Assembly: GCA_023426145.1 (NCBI GenBank)
Contig: JAFABG010000018.1
Location: 1-64,000 of the forward strand
Reading direction: 5' to 3'
Source: Bacteroidota bacterium
GTDB lineage: Bacteria; Bacteroidota; Bacteroidia; Bacteroidales; Bacteroidaceae
DNA: 64,000 bases
Shown here: piece by piece, positions 17,516 to 25,368 of the stretch
Layout of the letters: the number at the start of each line of letters is the position of its first letter
Position numbering within the stretch: position 1 is the first letter of the stretch
Notes under the pieces: generated by a model
Seen by the model: only the letters and a program-made list of their open reading frames with translations
The model's database searches: none
What the model was told of the DNA's origin: nothing
Position numbers and translations under genes: made by a program

Positions 17516-18856
17516 ATGAAAAGATTAGTTTCTATTGTTCTGTATCTACTAGTACTTACTGCTTTTTTTAGCAGTTGCTACAATTCCGGTGAGCCACGCG
17601 AAAATGTGCTTAAAATTTATAACTGGGCAGATTATATCGGTGATAGTGTCCTTGAAGACTTTCAAGCCTATTATAAAGAGCAGACCGGAGAAGATATTCG
17701 CATAGTCTACCAAACCTTTGATATCAATGAAATCATGCTCACGAAAATTGAAAAAGGGCATGAAGATTTTGATGTGGTTTGTCCGTCGGAATATATCATT
17801 GAGCGAATGTTGAAAAAGCAACTCCTATTGCCAATTGATACTACTTTTGCTCATTCTCCTAACTATTTGAATAATGTGGCACCATTTATTCGCCAACAGA
17901 TCAATAAACTCAGTCAGCCAGGTGAGGAAGCGAGCCGTTATGCCGTGTGTTATATGTGGGGAACGGCAGGAATACTGTATAATAAATCGTATGTTCCTGA
18001 TTCTGATGCTTCGTCTTGGCAATGTCTTTGGGATAAGAAGTATGCTGGTAAAATCTTGATGAAAGATAGTTATCGTGATGCTTACGGAACAGCTGTAATT
18101 TATGCACATTCCAAAGAACTGGAGGCGGGTACTGTGACTGTGGAAGACCTGATGAATGATTATTCACCCCGAGCCATGGAGATGGCCGAAAGATATCTCA
18201 AAGCTTTGAAACCCAACATTGCCGGTTGGGAAGCCGATTTTGGTAAGGAGATGATGACAAAGAATAAAGCGTGGTTGAATATGACTTGGAGTGGTGATGC
18301 TATATGGGCAATTGAAGAAGCAAGCGCAGTGGGAGTGGATCTCGACTATGTGGTTCCAAAAGAAGGAAGCAATATTTGGTACGATGGTTGGGTGATTCCT
18401 AAGTATGCTAAAAATCCAACTGCTGCTAGTTACTTCATCAATTTCATGTGTCGTCCGGATATTGCGTTGCGAAATATGGACTATTGTGGATATGTAAGTT
18501 CTGTGGCTACCCCTGAGATTTTAGAAGAAAAAATAGACACGACCTTGGACTATTATTCGGACTTGAGCTATTTCTTTGGTCCGGGTGCTGATAGCATACA
18601 GATCGATAAAATTCAATATCCCGACCGCAAAGTAGTTGAGCGTTGTGCTATGATCCGTGACTTTGGCGATAAGACCAAAGACGTGCTCGACATTTGGTCT
18701 CGCATTAAAGGAGACAATTTGGGTGTTGGCATAACGATACTTATATTTGTAGTCGTTGCCTTGATGAGCGGATGGATGATATATAAAAGATGGCAACGTT
18801 ATAGTCGCCGGAAACAACAGAATCGCAGAAGTAGAAGAAAGAGGATGAAAAGGTAA
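17516..18856 (+). CDS. potD: Polyamine-binding lipoprotein, PotD-like, with C-terminal membrane helix
   Basis: The 446-residue protein begins with a lipoprotein signal (FFSSC, Cys21), followed by a PotD/PotF-like binding fold: LKIYNWADYIGDSVLEDF at about 33-50 and YVVPKEGSNIWYDGW near 280 are recognisable family segments. After the binding fold comes an unusual tail: a hydrophobic helix at about 404-423 (VGITILIFVVVALMSGWMIY) and a highly basic end (424-446, many Arg/Lys). PotD proteins usually end without this. The protein would therefore be anchored by both lipid and helix, with its basic tail in the cytoplasm. Its last codons form one arm of a shared terminator with the next gene. Confidence 0.92.
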   Translation: MKRLVSIVLYLLVLTAFFSSCYNSGEPRENVLKIYNWADYIGDSVLEDFQAYYKEQTGEDIRIVYQTFDINEIMLTKIEKGHEDFDVVCPSEYIIERMLKKQLLLPIDTTFAHSPNYLNNVAPFIRQQINKLSQPGEEASRYAVCYMWGTAGILYNKSYVPDSDASSWQCLWDKKYAGKILMKDSYRDAYGTAVIYAHSKELEAGTVTVEDLMNDYSPRAMEMAERYLKALKPNIAGWEADFGKEMMTKNKAWLNMTWSGDAIWAIEEASAVGVDLDYVVPKEGSNIWYDGWVIPKYAKNPTAASYFINFMCRPDIALRNMDYCGYVSSVATPEILEEKIDTTLDYYSDLSYFFGPGADSIQIDKIQYPDRKVVERCAMIRDFGDKTKDVLDIWSRIKGDNLGVGITILIFVVVALMSGWMIYKRWQRYSRRKQQNRRSRRKRMKR

Positions 18857-18886
18857 GAACTCGATTATAGTTCTTACCTTTTCATC
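18844..18886. terminator. Bidirectional terminator inside both converging genes
   Basis: An 18-bp perfect inverted repeat (18844-18861 with 18869-18886, 7-nt loop) covers the last codons and stops of both potD and the convergent alkD-like gene, whose stops are 17 bp apart. Each arm encodes ATG AAA AGG TAA, so both proteins end in MKR. Confidence 0.88.
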
Positions 18887-19563
18887 GCACGCATGATAGT
18901 TTTAGTTTCCTTGTCAACCCGTAGAGACTCAACGATTTTCTGCAAAGATTTATTGTATGTCCAGTTATCCAGTTTACTCAGTTTGAGATATTCCATTGTT
19001 TTGTCTGGGAATTTAATGAAACAGATCGACATCATCCAAGCCATTGCCATACGAGCATAATAGGCTTCGTGTGTAAATGAATCAGCATAGGTCAGCAAAG
19101 CATCAATATGCTTTTCATTTATATAATGGAACAACATTACAATGCCAAATCGAATCTCAAATTCTTCAGTGGATGTCAGATAAGGTTGGATAAACTCCCA
19201 TACCGTTTCTTCTCCTTTCTTTACTGCTGTTTTCAGTTCCCCAGAGAAAATATCGCATACCGCCCAATTATTAATTCGTGGAACGAATGACCGAATATAG
19301 TTAATTTGTTCCTTCAACTCCATTTTAGCAATTCCGATAACCATTCCTTGCAGCATTGTTTCTTCATAATACAGGATATCTGTCGCTTCAACGAACGAAC
19401 GCCAACCTTCTTCATGGGCAATTTGTTTTGCTATAACTCTTAATTGGGGAATACGTACACCAAGAATGTTTTTGGCTCCCGGGATTAGAGACGTATGAAA
19501 ATCTCTATAAGTCGTGTCTTCCAACTGTTGTAGTTGGTATCGGATGGTGTCTGTGGTAATCAT
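18874..19563 (-). CDS. DNA alkylation repair protein, AlkD-like
   Basis: The 229-residue protein is a HEAT-repeat DNA glycosylase of the AlkD/COG4912 family, which removes N3- and N7-alkylated purines. The residues equivalent to the Bacillus cereus AlkD set are visible: Trp100 and Asp104 in NNWAVCD, Arg138 in EIRFGIVML and Trp201 in LDNWTYNKSL. It lies 13 bp after a lipoprotein gene on the same strand, likely co-transcribed. Its C-terminal MKR and stop are part of the shared terminator with potD. Confidence 0.9.
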   Translation of the reverse strand: MITTDTIRYQLQQLEDTTYRDFHTSLIPGAKNILGVRIPQLRVIAKQIAHEEGWRSFVEATDILYYEETMLQGMVIGIAKMELKEQINYIRSFVPRINNWAVCDIFSGELKTAVKKGEETVWEFIQPYLTSTEEFEIRFGIVMLFHYINEKHIDALLTYADSFTHEAYYARMAMAWMMSICFIKFPDKTMEYLKLSKLDNWTYNKSLQKIVESLRVDKETKTIMRAMKR

Positions 19564-19576
19564 GAAGTTTATTGAT

Positions 19577-20233
19577 TTATATTTCTAGAAAGTCATGTCG
19601 AGTCATTTCAAAGGTAAACGCAGTTGGTGGAAAAGTAAATGGGGCATTGTTTACCGTCACTTCAGTTGCCTGAATCGTGAATTTTAATGTGTTCGTATCG
19701 TAAGTGTATTCTCCTTCTTGTTCTGCCTTGATGGTAACTTTTACACTAAGTGTAGGAGCAGCCTCTTGTATCACGGGCGAGCTTGAAGTCATTTGCGTAG
19801 CCATTGGAATTTCTAAAACCAACGGTTCAGTTGTGAATTGGAGAGCAATGATATCTTTGTTGTCGTCGAAAGTTGCTTCATAAGGCATCTTATATTGGAT
19901 CTTTCCTACCGCTGTAATGATAGCTTCGGCTGCATCAGGATCAGTAATTAAGCTTTTTATTAAGTCGCTTACTGGAAATTCATCAATCGTGAGGAAGTTA
20001 TCATGTATAGTTGCCCATGCGTTAACTTTGCTCTCATTTGCCGTACTTTTGGTTATAGCTACTGTTTGCATCGTTCCTATGTAATATCCTTCAACGTCTT
20101 TGAGTGAATATACTGGAATCTTATCCTCCTCATTACTACAAGAGATCAATGTGTTTGCTACGGTTAGTACCATAACCACTAGAGCCAAACTCTTGAGGCT
20201 ATACCCTTTTCTTATTCCACATAAAATGTTCAT
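19577..20233 (-). CDS. Putative lipoprotein, DUF4840-like
   Basis: The 218-residue protein has a lipoprotein signal (VANTLISC) and a beta-rich body starting LKDVEGYYIGTMQTV. This resembles the DUF4840 lipoproteins of Bacteroides, whose function is not known; I am only moderately sure of that family. The frame is open further upstream to 20302, but ATG 20233 gives a proper signal peptide (MNILCGIRKGYSLKSLALVV). It lies between the rpsP terminator and the alkD-like gene, 13 bp ahead of the latter. Family sequence TKSTANESKVNAWATIHDN is polar and not diagnostic. Confidence 0.7.
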   Translation of the reverse strand: MNILCGIRKGYSLKSLALVVMVLTVANTLISCSNEEDKIPVYSLKDVEGYYIGTMQTVAITKSTANESKVNAWATIHDNFLTIDEFPVSDLIKSLITDPDAAEAIITAVGKIQYKMPYEATFDDNKDIIALQFTTEPLVLEIPMATQMTSSSPVIQEAAPTLSVKVTIKAEQEGEYTYDTNTLKFTIQATEVTVNNAPFTFPPTAFTFEMTRHDFLEI

Positions 20234-20340
20234 ACTGTTTGAATTATTAGGATTTGTAAATTCATAAAAAAGTGTACATACATAGGGTAAATGTGGGAAC
20301 ATTTGGAATACTGCATCTCTCTGAGTAAAAAAAGGTATTA

Positions 20341-20379
20341 AAAAGAAAAATCCCTTCGGGTATGAACCAGAAGGGATTT
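20341..20379 (-). terminator. Terminator of rpsP
   Basis: On the minus strand a 10-bp stem (20370-20379 with 20348-20357) is followed by a T-rich run (complement of 20341-20347). It lies about 40 bp after the rpsP stop. Confidence 0.85.
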
Positions 20380-20419
20380 ATTGCTTTTTCCTAATTTGTT
20401 GTTCGGAATGTGCCGAAAA

Positions 20420-20974
20420 TTATTCAGCAGCAGCTTCAGTTGCAGCAACTTCTTCAGCAGGAGCCTCAGTAGCTTCTTCTGCAGGTGCCTCAGCAGCAGC
20501 TTTCTCAGCAGCTTCAGCAGCTTTCTTTTCAGCAAGTGCTTTTGCTTTTGTTTCGTTAATTTTCTTTTCTGCTTCCAAACGAGCTTTAGCGTCAGCTTTC
20601 TTTTCGTCGTCTTGTTTAGCTTTCAAAGCAGCCAATCCTGACTGTTTGTTGTTTTTCCAAGCTTCGAATTTAGCATCAGCTTCTGCTTCTCCGAATGCGC
20701 CTTTAGTTACACCGCCAAGAAGATGTTTCTTCATGTAAATACCTTCACGAGAAAGGATGTTACGTACAGTGTCGCTTGGTTGTGCACCTTTAAGTACCCA
20801 TCCCAATGCAGCGTCGAAATTCAAATCTACTGTAGCAGGATTGGTGTTAGGGTTGTAAGTACCAATCTTCTCAATAAATTTACCATCACGTGGTGCTCTG
20901 CTGTCTGCAATTACAATTGAATAAAACGCGTAACTTTTACGTCCGTGTCTTTGCAATCTGATTCTAGTTGCCAT
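20420..20974 (-). CDS. rpsP: 30S ribosomal protein S16 with acidic C-terminal extension
   Basis: Residues 1 to about 80 are the S16 core (MATRIRLQRHGRKSYAFYSIVIADSRAPRDG). The full protein is 184 residues, about twice E. coli S16 (82 residues). The added half is a Lys/Glu-rich helical stretch (about 105-150), then a low-complexity Ala/Glu/Pro tail with repeats of APAEE. Such extended S16 proteins are usual in Bacteroidales, so this is a lineage feature, not a fusion with a known domain. It is a single-gene unit with its own promoter and terminator. Confidence 0.97.
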   Translation of the reverse strand: MATRIRLQRHGRKSYAFYSIVIADSRAPRDGKFIEKIGTYNPNTNPATVDLNFDAALGWVLKGAQPSDTVRNILSREGIYMKKHLLGGVTKGAFGEAEADAKFEAWKNNKQSGLAALKAKQDDEKKADAKARLEAEKKINETKAKALAEKKAAEAAEKAAAEAPAEEATEAPAEEVAATEAAAE

Positions 20975-21033
20975 TTTTAATAATTGTTTTAATTAATGAT
21001 TTGAATTATGCTACTAACTCGTAATAGCGGGCG

Positions 21034-21064
21034 CAAAGATACGGTTTTTCTTTTGATTGACAAA
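21034..21064 (-). promoter_or_regulatory. Promoter of rpsP
   Basis: On the minus strand, TTTG (complement of 21061-21064) is followed after 19 bp by TATCTTTG (complement of 21034-21041). Both elements and the spacing match the Bacteroides primary-sigma consensus. The start codon is about 60 bp downstream. Confidence 0.75.
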
Positions 21065-21137
21065 TGTTTTGCTCCTTTTTCTTCACTCTCAGTCTTTTAT
21101 CCTACTGAAGTCACTCTATATTGTCTTTACATAGAAC

Positions 21138-22439
21138 TTAAGAATATTTTCTTGGATATCGGAATAGGATGGCGAGTAGGGCGCAGATTCCCATTGTAAA
21201 TGGATAATACAGATTGCCTATGATGCTGATAGGAGAGATGCTGGCTAGCCCCGCAGCAATTAACATCTGTGCTCCGTAGGGTATGATGCCTTGTATGAGG
21301 CAAGAGAATGTGTCAAGGATGCTGGCTGTTTTCCTCCGGTCAAGGTGGAATTTACGTGCAATATCTTTTGCTATAGGACCTGTAGTAATGATGGCAATCG
21401 TGTTGTTGGCCGTGCACAGATTAGCAATACTAACCAAAGCAGCGATACTCAGTTCTGCACCACGTTTTCCATTCACATGGCGGGTGATCTTTTGGATAAT
21501 AAAATCGATGCCACCATTGTAGCGAATCGTCTCGAGCATACCGCCTGCCAGCAATGTGATGATAATTAATTCACCCATACCTGTGATACCTGAGCCCATT
21601 GCACCAAACCAACCGAATAGGTCGAAACTACCTGTAGCCATGCCAACGATGCCACTGGTCAGGATACCAATGATGAGTACTAACATTACGTTCATTCCTG
21701 CAACGGCAGTTCCTAAGACAATAATATAGGGTATTACTTTGGTCCATTCTATTGTCTGTACTTGCGTAGCGGCATGTATGGATAATCCTTGAAAAATATA
21801 AATGCCTAACACTATAATTGCTGCCGGAACCACAATCATCGAATTTACTCTAAATTTATCCCGCATCACGCATTCTTGGGTCTTTGTTGAGGCAATAGTC
21901 GTGTCCGAAATAAACGATAGATTATCTCCAAAGAATGAACCCCCTACAACCACGGCTACCATAAATGGAAGGGCTATTTCCGTTTTTTCGGCTAGTCCCA
22001 CAGCCACTGGAGTTAGTGCTACAATCGTACCTACACTCGTACCGATGGATAAAGAGATGAAGCATGAAGCAATGAATATTCCAGCTAATAGCAAATTATC
22101 AGGAAGTATGTGTAGTGTCAGGTTAACTGTTGCATCAATAGCTCCCATTTGTTTGGCACTTTGCGCAAAGGCTCCGGCTAGGATGAATATCCATATCATG
22201 AGAAGGATATTCTTGTTGGCGGCTCCAACCGAGAACTGATAGATGCGTTGATCGAGTTTTAACCCGGGTGTGATAGCAATGGCGTAACAAGACGATACAA
22301 GGAAAGCAACAGTGATGGGTACTTTATAAAAGTCATTAACAAGAATGGACGTTACCAGATAGAGGCAGAGAAATACGAGCAACGGACTTAATGCCCACCA
22401 GCTGCCATGGCGTTCTTTATGGTTCTTTTCTTCAGTCAT
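21138..22439 (-). CDS. Na+/H+ antiporter, NhaC family
   Basis: The 433-residue protein has about eleven to twelve membrane helices and the NhaC-type segments ISLSIGTSVGTIVALTPVA and FFGDNLSFISDTTIAS. It should exchange Na+ for H+ at the inner membrane; family members also include malate/lactate antiporters, so the substrate is not certain. The frame is open to 22517, but the -7 box at 22473-22480 lies inside that extension, so ATG 22439 (MTEEKNHKERHG) is chosen. It is a single-gene unit upstream of rpsP. Confidence 0.87.
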   Translation of the reverse strand: MTEEKNHKERHGSWWALSPLLVFLCLYLVTSILVNDFYKVPITVAFLVSSCYAIAITPGLKLDQRIYQFSVGAANKNILLMIWIFILAGAFAQSAKQMGAIDATVNLTLHILPDNLLLAGIFIASCFISLSIGTSVGTIVALTPVAVGLAEKTEIALPFMVAVVVGGSFFGDNLSFISDTTIASTKTQECVMRDKFRVNSMIVVPAAIIVLGIYIFQGLSIHAATQVQTIEWTKVIPYIIVLGTAVAGMNVMLVLIIGILTSGIVGMATGSFDLFGWFGAMGSGITGMGELIIITLLAGGMLETIRYNGGIDFIIQKITRHVNGKRGAELSIAALVSIANLCTANNTIAIITTGPIAKDIARKFHLDRRKTASILDTFSCLIQGIIPYGAQMLIAAGLASISPISIIGNLYYPFTMGICALLAILFRYPRKYS

Positions 22440-22472
22440 TAATTGATTTTGTGGCTTTTTTGTTATTGTGTG

Positions 22473-22480
22473 CAAAGATA
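22473..22480 (-). promoter_or_regulatory. -7 box of the NhaC antiporter gene
   Basis: The minus strand reads TATCTTTG, 33 bp before the ATG at 22439. No clear -33 box is seen. Confidence 0.55.
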
Positions 22481-22510
22481 GTAAGTTTTGTAAAAGGAAC
22501 GAGAATAAAT

Positions 22511-22570
22511 GATCCAATAATAAAAGCCTTCGTTTTGATTAACAGAAACGAAGGCTTTTATTATTGGATC
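22511..22570. terminator. Long perfect inverted repeat, terminator of the DJ-1 gene
   Basis: Arms of 25 bp (22511-22535 and 22546-22570) are perfectly complementary around a 10-nt loop. The GC core GCCTTCG/CGAAGGC is followed in both directions by TTTTATTATT. It lies about 60 bp after the DJ-1 family gene and 30 bp ahead of the antiporter promoter, so it should isolate the two. Confidence 0.88.
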
Positions 22571-22630
22571 TAGGTTCGATATGTATCACTATTCTAAAAA
22601 ATAGTGACCATACAGACTATTTTCTTCTTC

Positions 22631-23158
22631 TTATTTTAGAGCATCAATGACTTGCGGCATCATCGTCCAGATTGAGTTTTCATCTTGAGCCGTAAAGAAA
22701 TTACCATCTATCACAGACATCTCATCTGTAGCAATACCGTTTTGAATGGCAGGTTTAGCCAAGGGGTGAACAGCCACTTTCTTGCCTTTTGTAGCACCGA
22801 CAAAGTCGAATAGCATGGCACCTGCACAGTGACCAATCATTATTTTACCTTTATCTCCAAACGTCTTAATGACTGCCATTAAGTCTACATTATAGGGCTC
22901 TTTTGCATGTTCCTGAAAGGTCGGTATCGCATCACCGCAAGCGAAAACTAGCGCATCGAATTCCCCTTCATGTCCTTTTAAATTGGCGACAACATCATCT
23001 GCTGTCAGTGCTATTCCTGAATTAGTACGGATGGCTGCCTTATCTGATGCGGCGAATACTTTATAGGAAATTCCATTCTCAAAGAAGGCTTCTAAATATT
23101 GGAATAATCCAAATCCGTTAACCGGATTAACTGCTACAACTGCTACTTTCTTTGCCAT
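22631..23158 (-). CDS. DJ-1/PfpI family protein
   Basis: The 175-residue protein has a flavodoxin-like DJ-1/PfpI fold. The nucleophile elbow is GHCAGAM with Cys111, and FACGD carries a second cysteine-glycine loop near residue 74. Family members act as glyoxalases, deglycases, proteases or chaperones; I cannot assign one. It is divergent from an HxlR-type regulator whose gene starts 166 bp away, so redox or electrophile induction through that regulator is a reasonable inference. No other gene is in its transcript. Confidence 0.86.
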   Translation of the reverse strand: MAKKVAVVAVNPVNGFGLFQYLEAFFENGISYKVFAASDKAAIRTNSGIALTADDVVANLKGHEGEFDALVFACGDAIPTFQEHAKEPYNVDLMAVIKTFGDKGKIMIGHCAGAMLFDFVGATKGKKVAVHPLAKPAIQNGIATDEMSVIDGNFFTAQDENSIWTMMPQVIDALK

Positions 23159-23194
23159 AATCGTTTTTATTTAGATGAAACAATAGTTATTATT

Positions 23195-23289
23195 AGTAAG
23201 TTTATTACTTTTGTGATGCAAATGTACTTACCTGGATTTATAAATGCAAGAACGTATCTCATAATAAGGTAGTTACATGAAAGTAACTA
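23195..23289. promoter_or_regulatory. Divergent control region for the DJ-1 and HxlR genes
   Basis: On the minus strand TACATTTG (complement of 23219-23226) is a -7 box, with CTTG 20 bp upstream (complement of 23247-23250) as a -33 candidate, driving the DJ-1 gene. Two short palindromes flank it: AGTAA-N5-TTACT at 23195-23209, near the expected start point, and TAGTTAC-ATGAAA-GTAACTA at 23270-23289. The second is a 20-bp operator candidate for the HxlR protein, 36 bp ahead of that gene. Confidence 0.55.
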
Positions 23290-23324
23290 TTGCTGTAATT
23301 CAGCAAAATACAAAAAGTTAAAAG

Positions 23325-23696
23325 ATGAAAAACTTTCACCCAACAGGAAATTGCCCGGTTAGAGATGTAATTTGTCGCTTAGGAGATAAATGGTCGATGC
23401 TGGTTCTTATCACTTTGAATGCTAATGGAGTTATGCGTTTTAGTGATATTCATAAAACGATAGACGATATTTCACAGCGTATGCTCACGGTAACACTTCG
23501 TACGCTTGAGTCTGACGGCTTAGTTCAGCGAAAAATCTATGCCGAAGTACCTCCACGGGTGGAATACGACCTGACTCCTATTGGGACAACCTTAATACCT
23601 CACATCGAAGGACTAGTAGGCTGGGCGTTCGCTAATATGGATTCAATTTTAGAACATAGAGAAGAGGCTTCAAAAACAGTGACACTATCTCGTTAA
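23325..23696 (+). CDS. HxlR-family transcriptional regulator
   Basis: The 123-residue protein is a small winged-helix regulator of the HxlR (PF01638) family. GNCPVRDVICRLGDKWSMLVL is the family's N-terminal signature; Cys10 is at the position used as a redox or electrophile sensor in some members (Bacillus YodB, HypR), and there is a second, Cys19. ISQRMLTVTLRTLESDGLV is the recognition-helix region. It is divergent from the DJ-1 family gene and probably controls it and itself. Its last codons run into a 22-bp-period repeat array. Confidence 0.9.
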   Translation: MKNFHPTGNCPVRDVICRLGDKWSMLVLITLNANGVMRFSDIHKTIDDISQRMLTVTLRTLESDGLVQRKIYAEVPPRVEYDLTPIGTTLIPHIEGLVGWAFANMDSILEHREEASKTVTLSR

Positions 23697-23763
23697 GATC
23701 ATGTCATTATACACTTAGTATAGTGTCACTATGCTGAAGTGATAGTGACACTATTTCCTTTAT
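23676..23763. repeat. Array B: 22-bp-period palindromic repeats
   Basis: Four 13-bp palindromic cores begin at 23676 (ACAGTGACACTAT), 23698 (ATCATGTCATTAT), 23720 (ATAGTGTCACTAT) and 23742 (ATAGTGACACTAT), exactly 22 bp apart. The last two are perfect palindromes about a central base, and they are also complementary to each other, so 23720-23754 can form a 13-bp stem that would act as a terminator in both directions. The first unit lies inside the 3' end of the HxlR gene, and the last runs to the stop of the convergent creD-like gene. Confidence 0.85.
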
Positions 23764-25115
23764 TCATTAAACCAATCAATCTTCTTTGAGAAATACATCA
23801 CTACTCCTAGAATGATAAACAAGCCTATGCTGCCTGCTAGTAGGGCAAAGGTTTCCAGTTGAATCAAGATGAAGATATAGAGATAGAGTATGAATAGTAG
23901 CCCGACCATAATAAGTGTAGGCTTTTTCTTTTTGGTAATTCCTAATATATATCCTCCAACTAATAGAATAGTCAGTGTAGCTGCTAATAAATAGGCGGGA
24001 TTGAAACCTATTTGCTCCGAAAAAGAGAGTAACAAACTATAGAATAAACATAAGGCTAAGCCGACCAATAAATACTGCAAGGCATGGATGCGCGTATTAT
24101 TCATAATTTCAGTGAAGAAAATAACCGCAAATGTCAGAAGAATAATTAGAATAGCATATTTCGTTGATCGTGTGGATTGTTGATATTGTTCAACTGGGAT
24201 TTTAAAGTTTACTCCAAAACTAGAATTCTCAATATCTTTGAGATTAGCTTTGTTGTAGTCCATCATCACCTGTGAATAATTGCGATTTAGGTTCAATACT
24301 TGCCATTGCGCGGAGAATTCTTTCGGTGCAATATCTCTTTGGTTGGGTAAGTAGTTTCCAATAAAGCTGGGTGTACCCCAATTAGCTTTTAAGTCGACTT
24401 GAGTAGTCTTCCCTAATGGAATAAAATTGATGGACTGTGAACCCTTCAGTTTCATTTTAATCTCGTAGGGAAGTTCCCGTTTAGCTTTTAAGTCCGATAG
24501 ATCGGCAATAGCGTGAACTCCTGTAGCCATTATTCCTTTATTATCCATTCCCGGTTCGAAAGAGTAAACTGAATCCCCTATAGAGATGTTGAGCTGTTCA
24601 CTAATCCCCCGCATATCCGTAAGATTTAGGCAAATAGATGCTTTTTCGAATTGGAGTGCCTCGAGATCTACTTTGCTCTTTATGAGATCTTCTAAACTAA
24701 ACGAACCTTTCAACGTTAATTCCGATTGGTAAACGTTTACTTCATAAATACTTCTTTTAAGAATTTCGGTCTTAACTTCTCCGTTGATTTTCAGTTGATT
24801 CGGAAATACAATGAGATCTTTTAGTGAAACTTTCTTTTCACCATTGCTCTCTGTGATCACCTGATATTTCAGGCTTAGATAGGGGCCAGTGACGGTTTGT
24901 GCTAAGCTCCATTTTTCACTAACCTCATTGATGGATTTTTCCTGTGTACGTCCTCGTTCAACAATGAGGTTTTCGGTCATAAGCACCGGTATCATTAGGA
25001 GAAGGCTTAACACACCGATGATGATGATTTTGATTGTTTTAGAAAAGCGTCGAAGGTGTCCTATAGATGACTGTTCCTGTGCCTTTCCTGTTGGTTTTTC
25101 ATTGAAATCGTCCAT
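23760..25115 (-). CDS. creD: CreD-like inner membrane protein
   Basis: The 451-residue protein resembles CreD/COG4452: one N-terminal membrane helix (about residues 28-46: IKIIIIGVLSLLLMIPVLM), a large periplasmic domain to about residue 310, then about five hydrophobic helices at the C-terminus. The segment MIPVLMTENLIVERGRTQEKSINEVSEKW is a clear family signature. In Enterobacteria CreD is a target of CreBC and helps keep the envelope intact; its biochemical role is not known. No CreBC two-component genes are near. It is a single gene, convergent with HxlR and divergent from the MarR operon. Confidence 0.9.
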   Translation of the reverse strand: MDDFNEKPTGKAQEQSSIGHLRRFSKTIKIIIIGVLSLLLMIPVLMTENLIVERGRTQEKSINEVSEKWSLAQTVTGPYLSLKYQVITESNGEKKVSLKDLIVFPNQLKINGEVKTEILKRSIYEVNVYQSELTLKGSFSLEDLIKSKVDLEALQFEKASICLNLTDMRGISEQLNISIGDSVYSFEPGMDNKGIMATGVHAIADLSDLKAKRELPYEIKMKLKGSQSINFIPLGKTTQVDLKANWGTPSFIGNYLPNQRDIAPKEFSAQWQVLNLNRNYSQVMMDYNKANLKDIENSSFGVNFKIPVEQYQQSTRSTKYAILIILLTFAVIFFTEIMNNTRIHALQYLLVGLALCLFYSLLLSFSEQIGFNPAYLLAATLTILLVGGYILGITKKKKPTLIMVGLLFILYLYIFILIQLETFALLAGSIGLFIILGVVMYFSKKIDWFNE

Positions 25116-25296
25116 ATAATAATACGGTTTAGATGAATGATTATGTTGACTTAATATTCGGTATCTTGTTTATTTATAATGTATTATGTGCTGAAAGATA
25201 AGATAAATAAACTAGATTACAGCTTATTTTGCTCGTTATTTTAGAAATTTTGAATCTGGAAGTGTGAATGGATTAATTTATGAAAACAATCTGCTT

Positions 25297-25342
25297 GAAT
25301 TAGTCAAACGTTTGACTAATTCGGCAAGATTGTATACCTTTG
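25297..25342 (+). promoter_or_regulatory. Promoter and operator of the MarR efflux operon
   Basis: A perfect 26-bp palindrome lies at 25297-25322 (core AGTCAAACGTTTGACT). It contains the -33 element TTTG (25311-25314), which is followed after 20 bp by the -7 box TACCTTTG (25335-25342). Binding by the MarR protein encoded next would block the promoter, so self-repression is inferred. Confidence 0.82.
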
Positions 25343-25368
25343 CAGCAGAAAAGGTAAAAAGAAGTTTT

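Noticed and set aside
20381..20641. Ser/Phe-rich plus-strand frame opposite rpsP
   Set aside because: It is the antisense reading of the Ala/Glu/Lys-rich S16 tail; composition is explained by that.
21008..21199. Small plus-strand gene between rpsP and nhaC
   Set aside because: It covers the rpsP promoter on the other strand, shows no family pattern and has no promoter of its own.
21802..22239. 145-codon plus-strand frame opposite nhaC
   Set aside because: A long shadow frame within a well-supported membrane protein gene; no start context or family signature.
22440..22517. N-terminal extension of the NhaC antiporter
   Set aside because: It overlaps the -7 box and the edge of a terminator; ATG 22439 is preferred.
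25264..25368. Longer MarR protein from GTG 25264
   Set aside because: The segment contains the palindrome and both promoter boxes; the MarR family core begins after ATG 25369.
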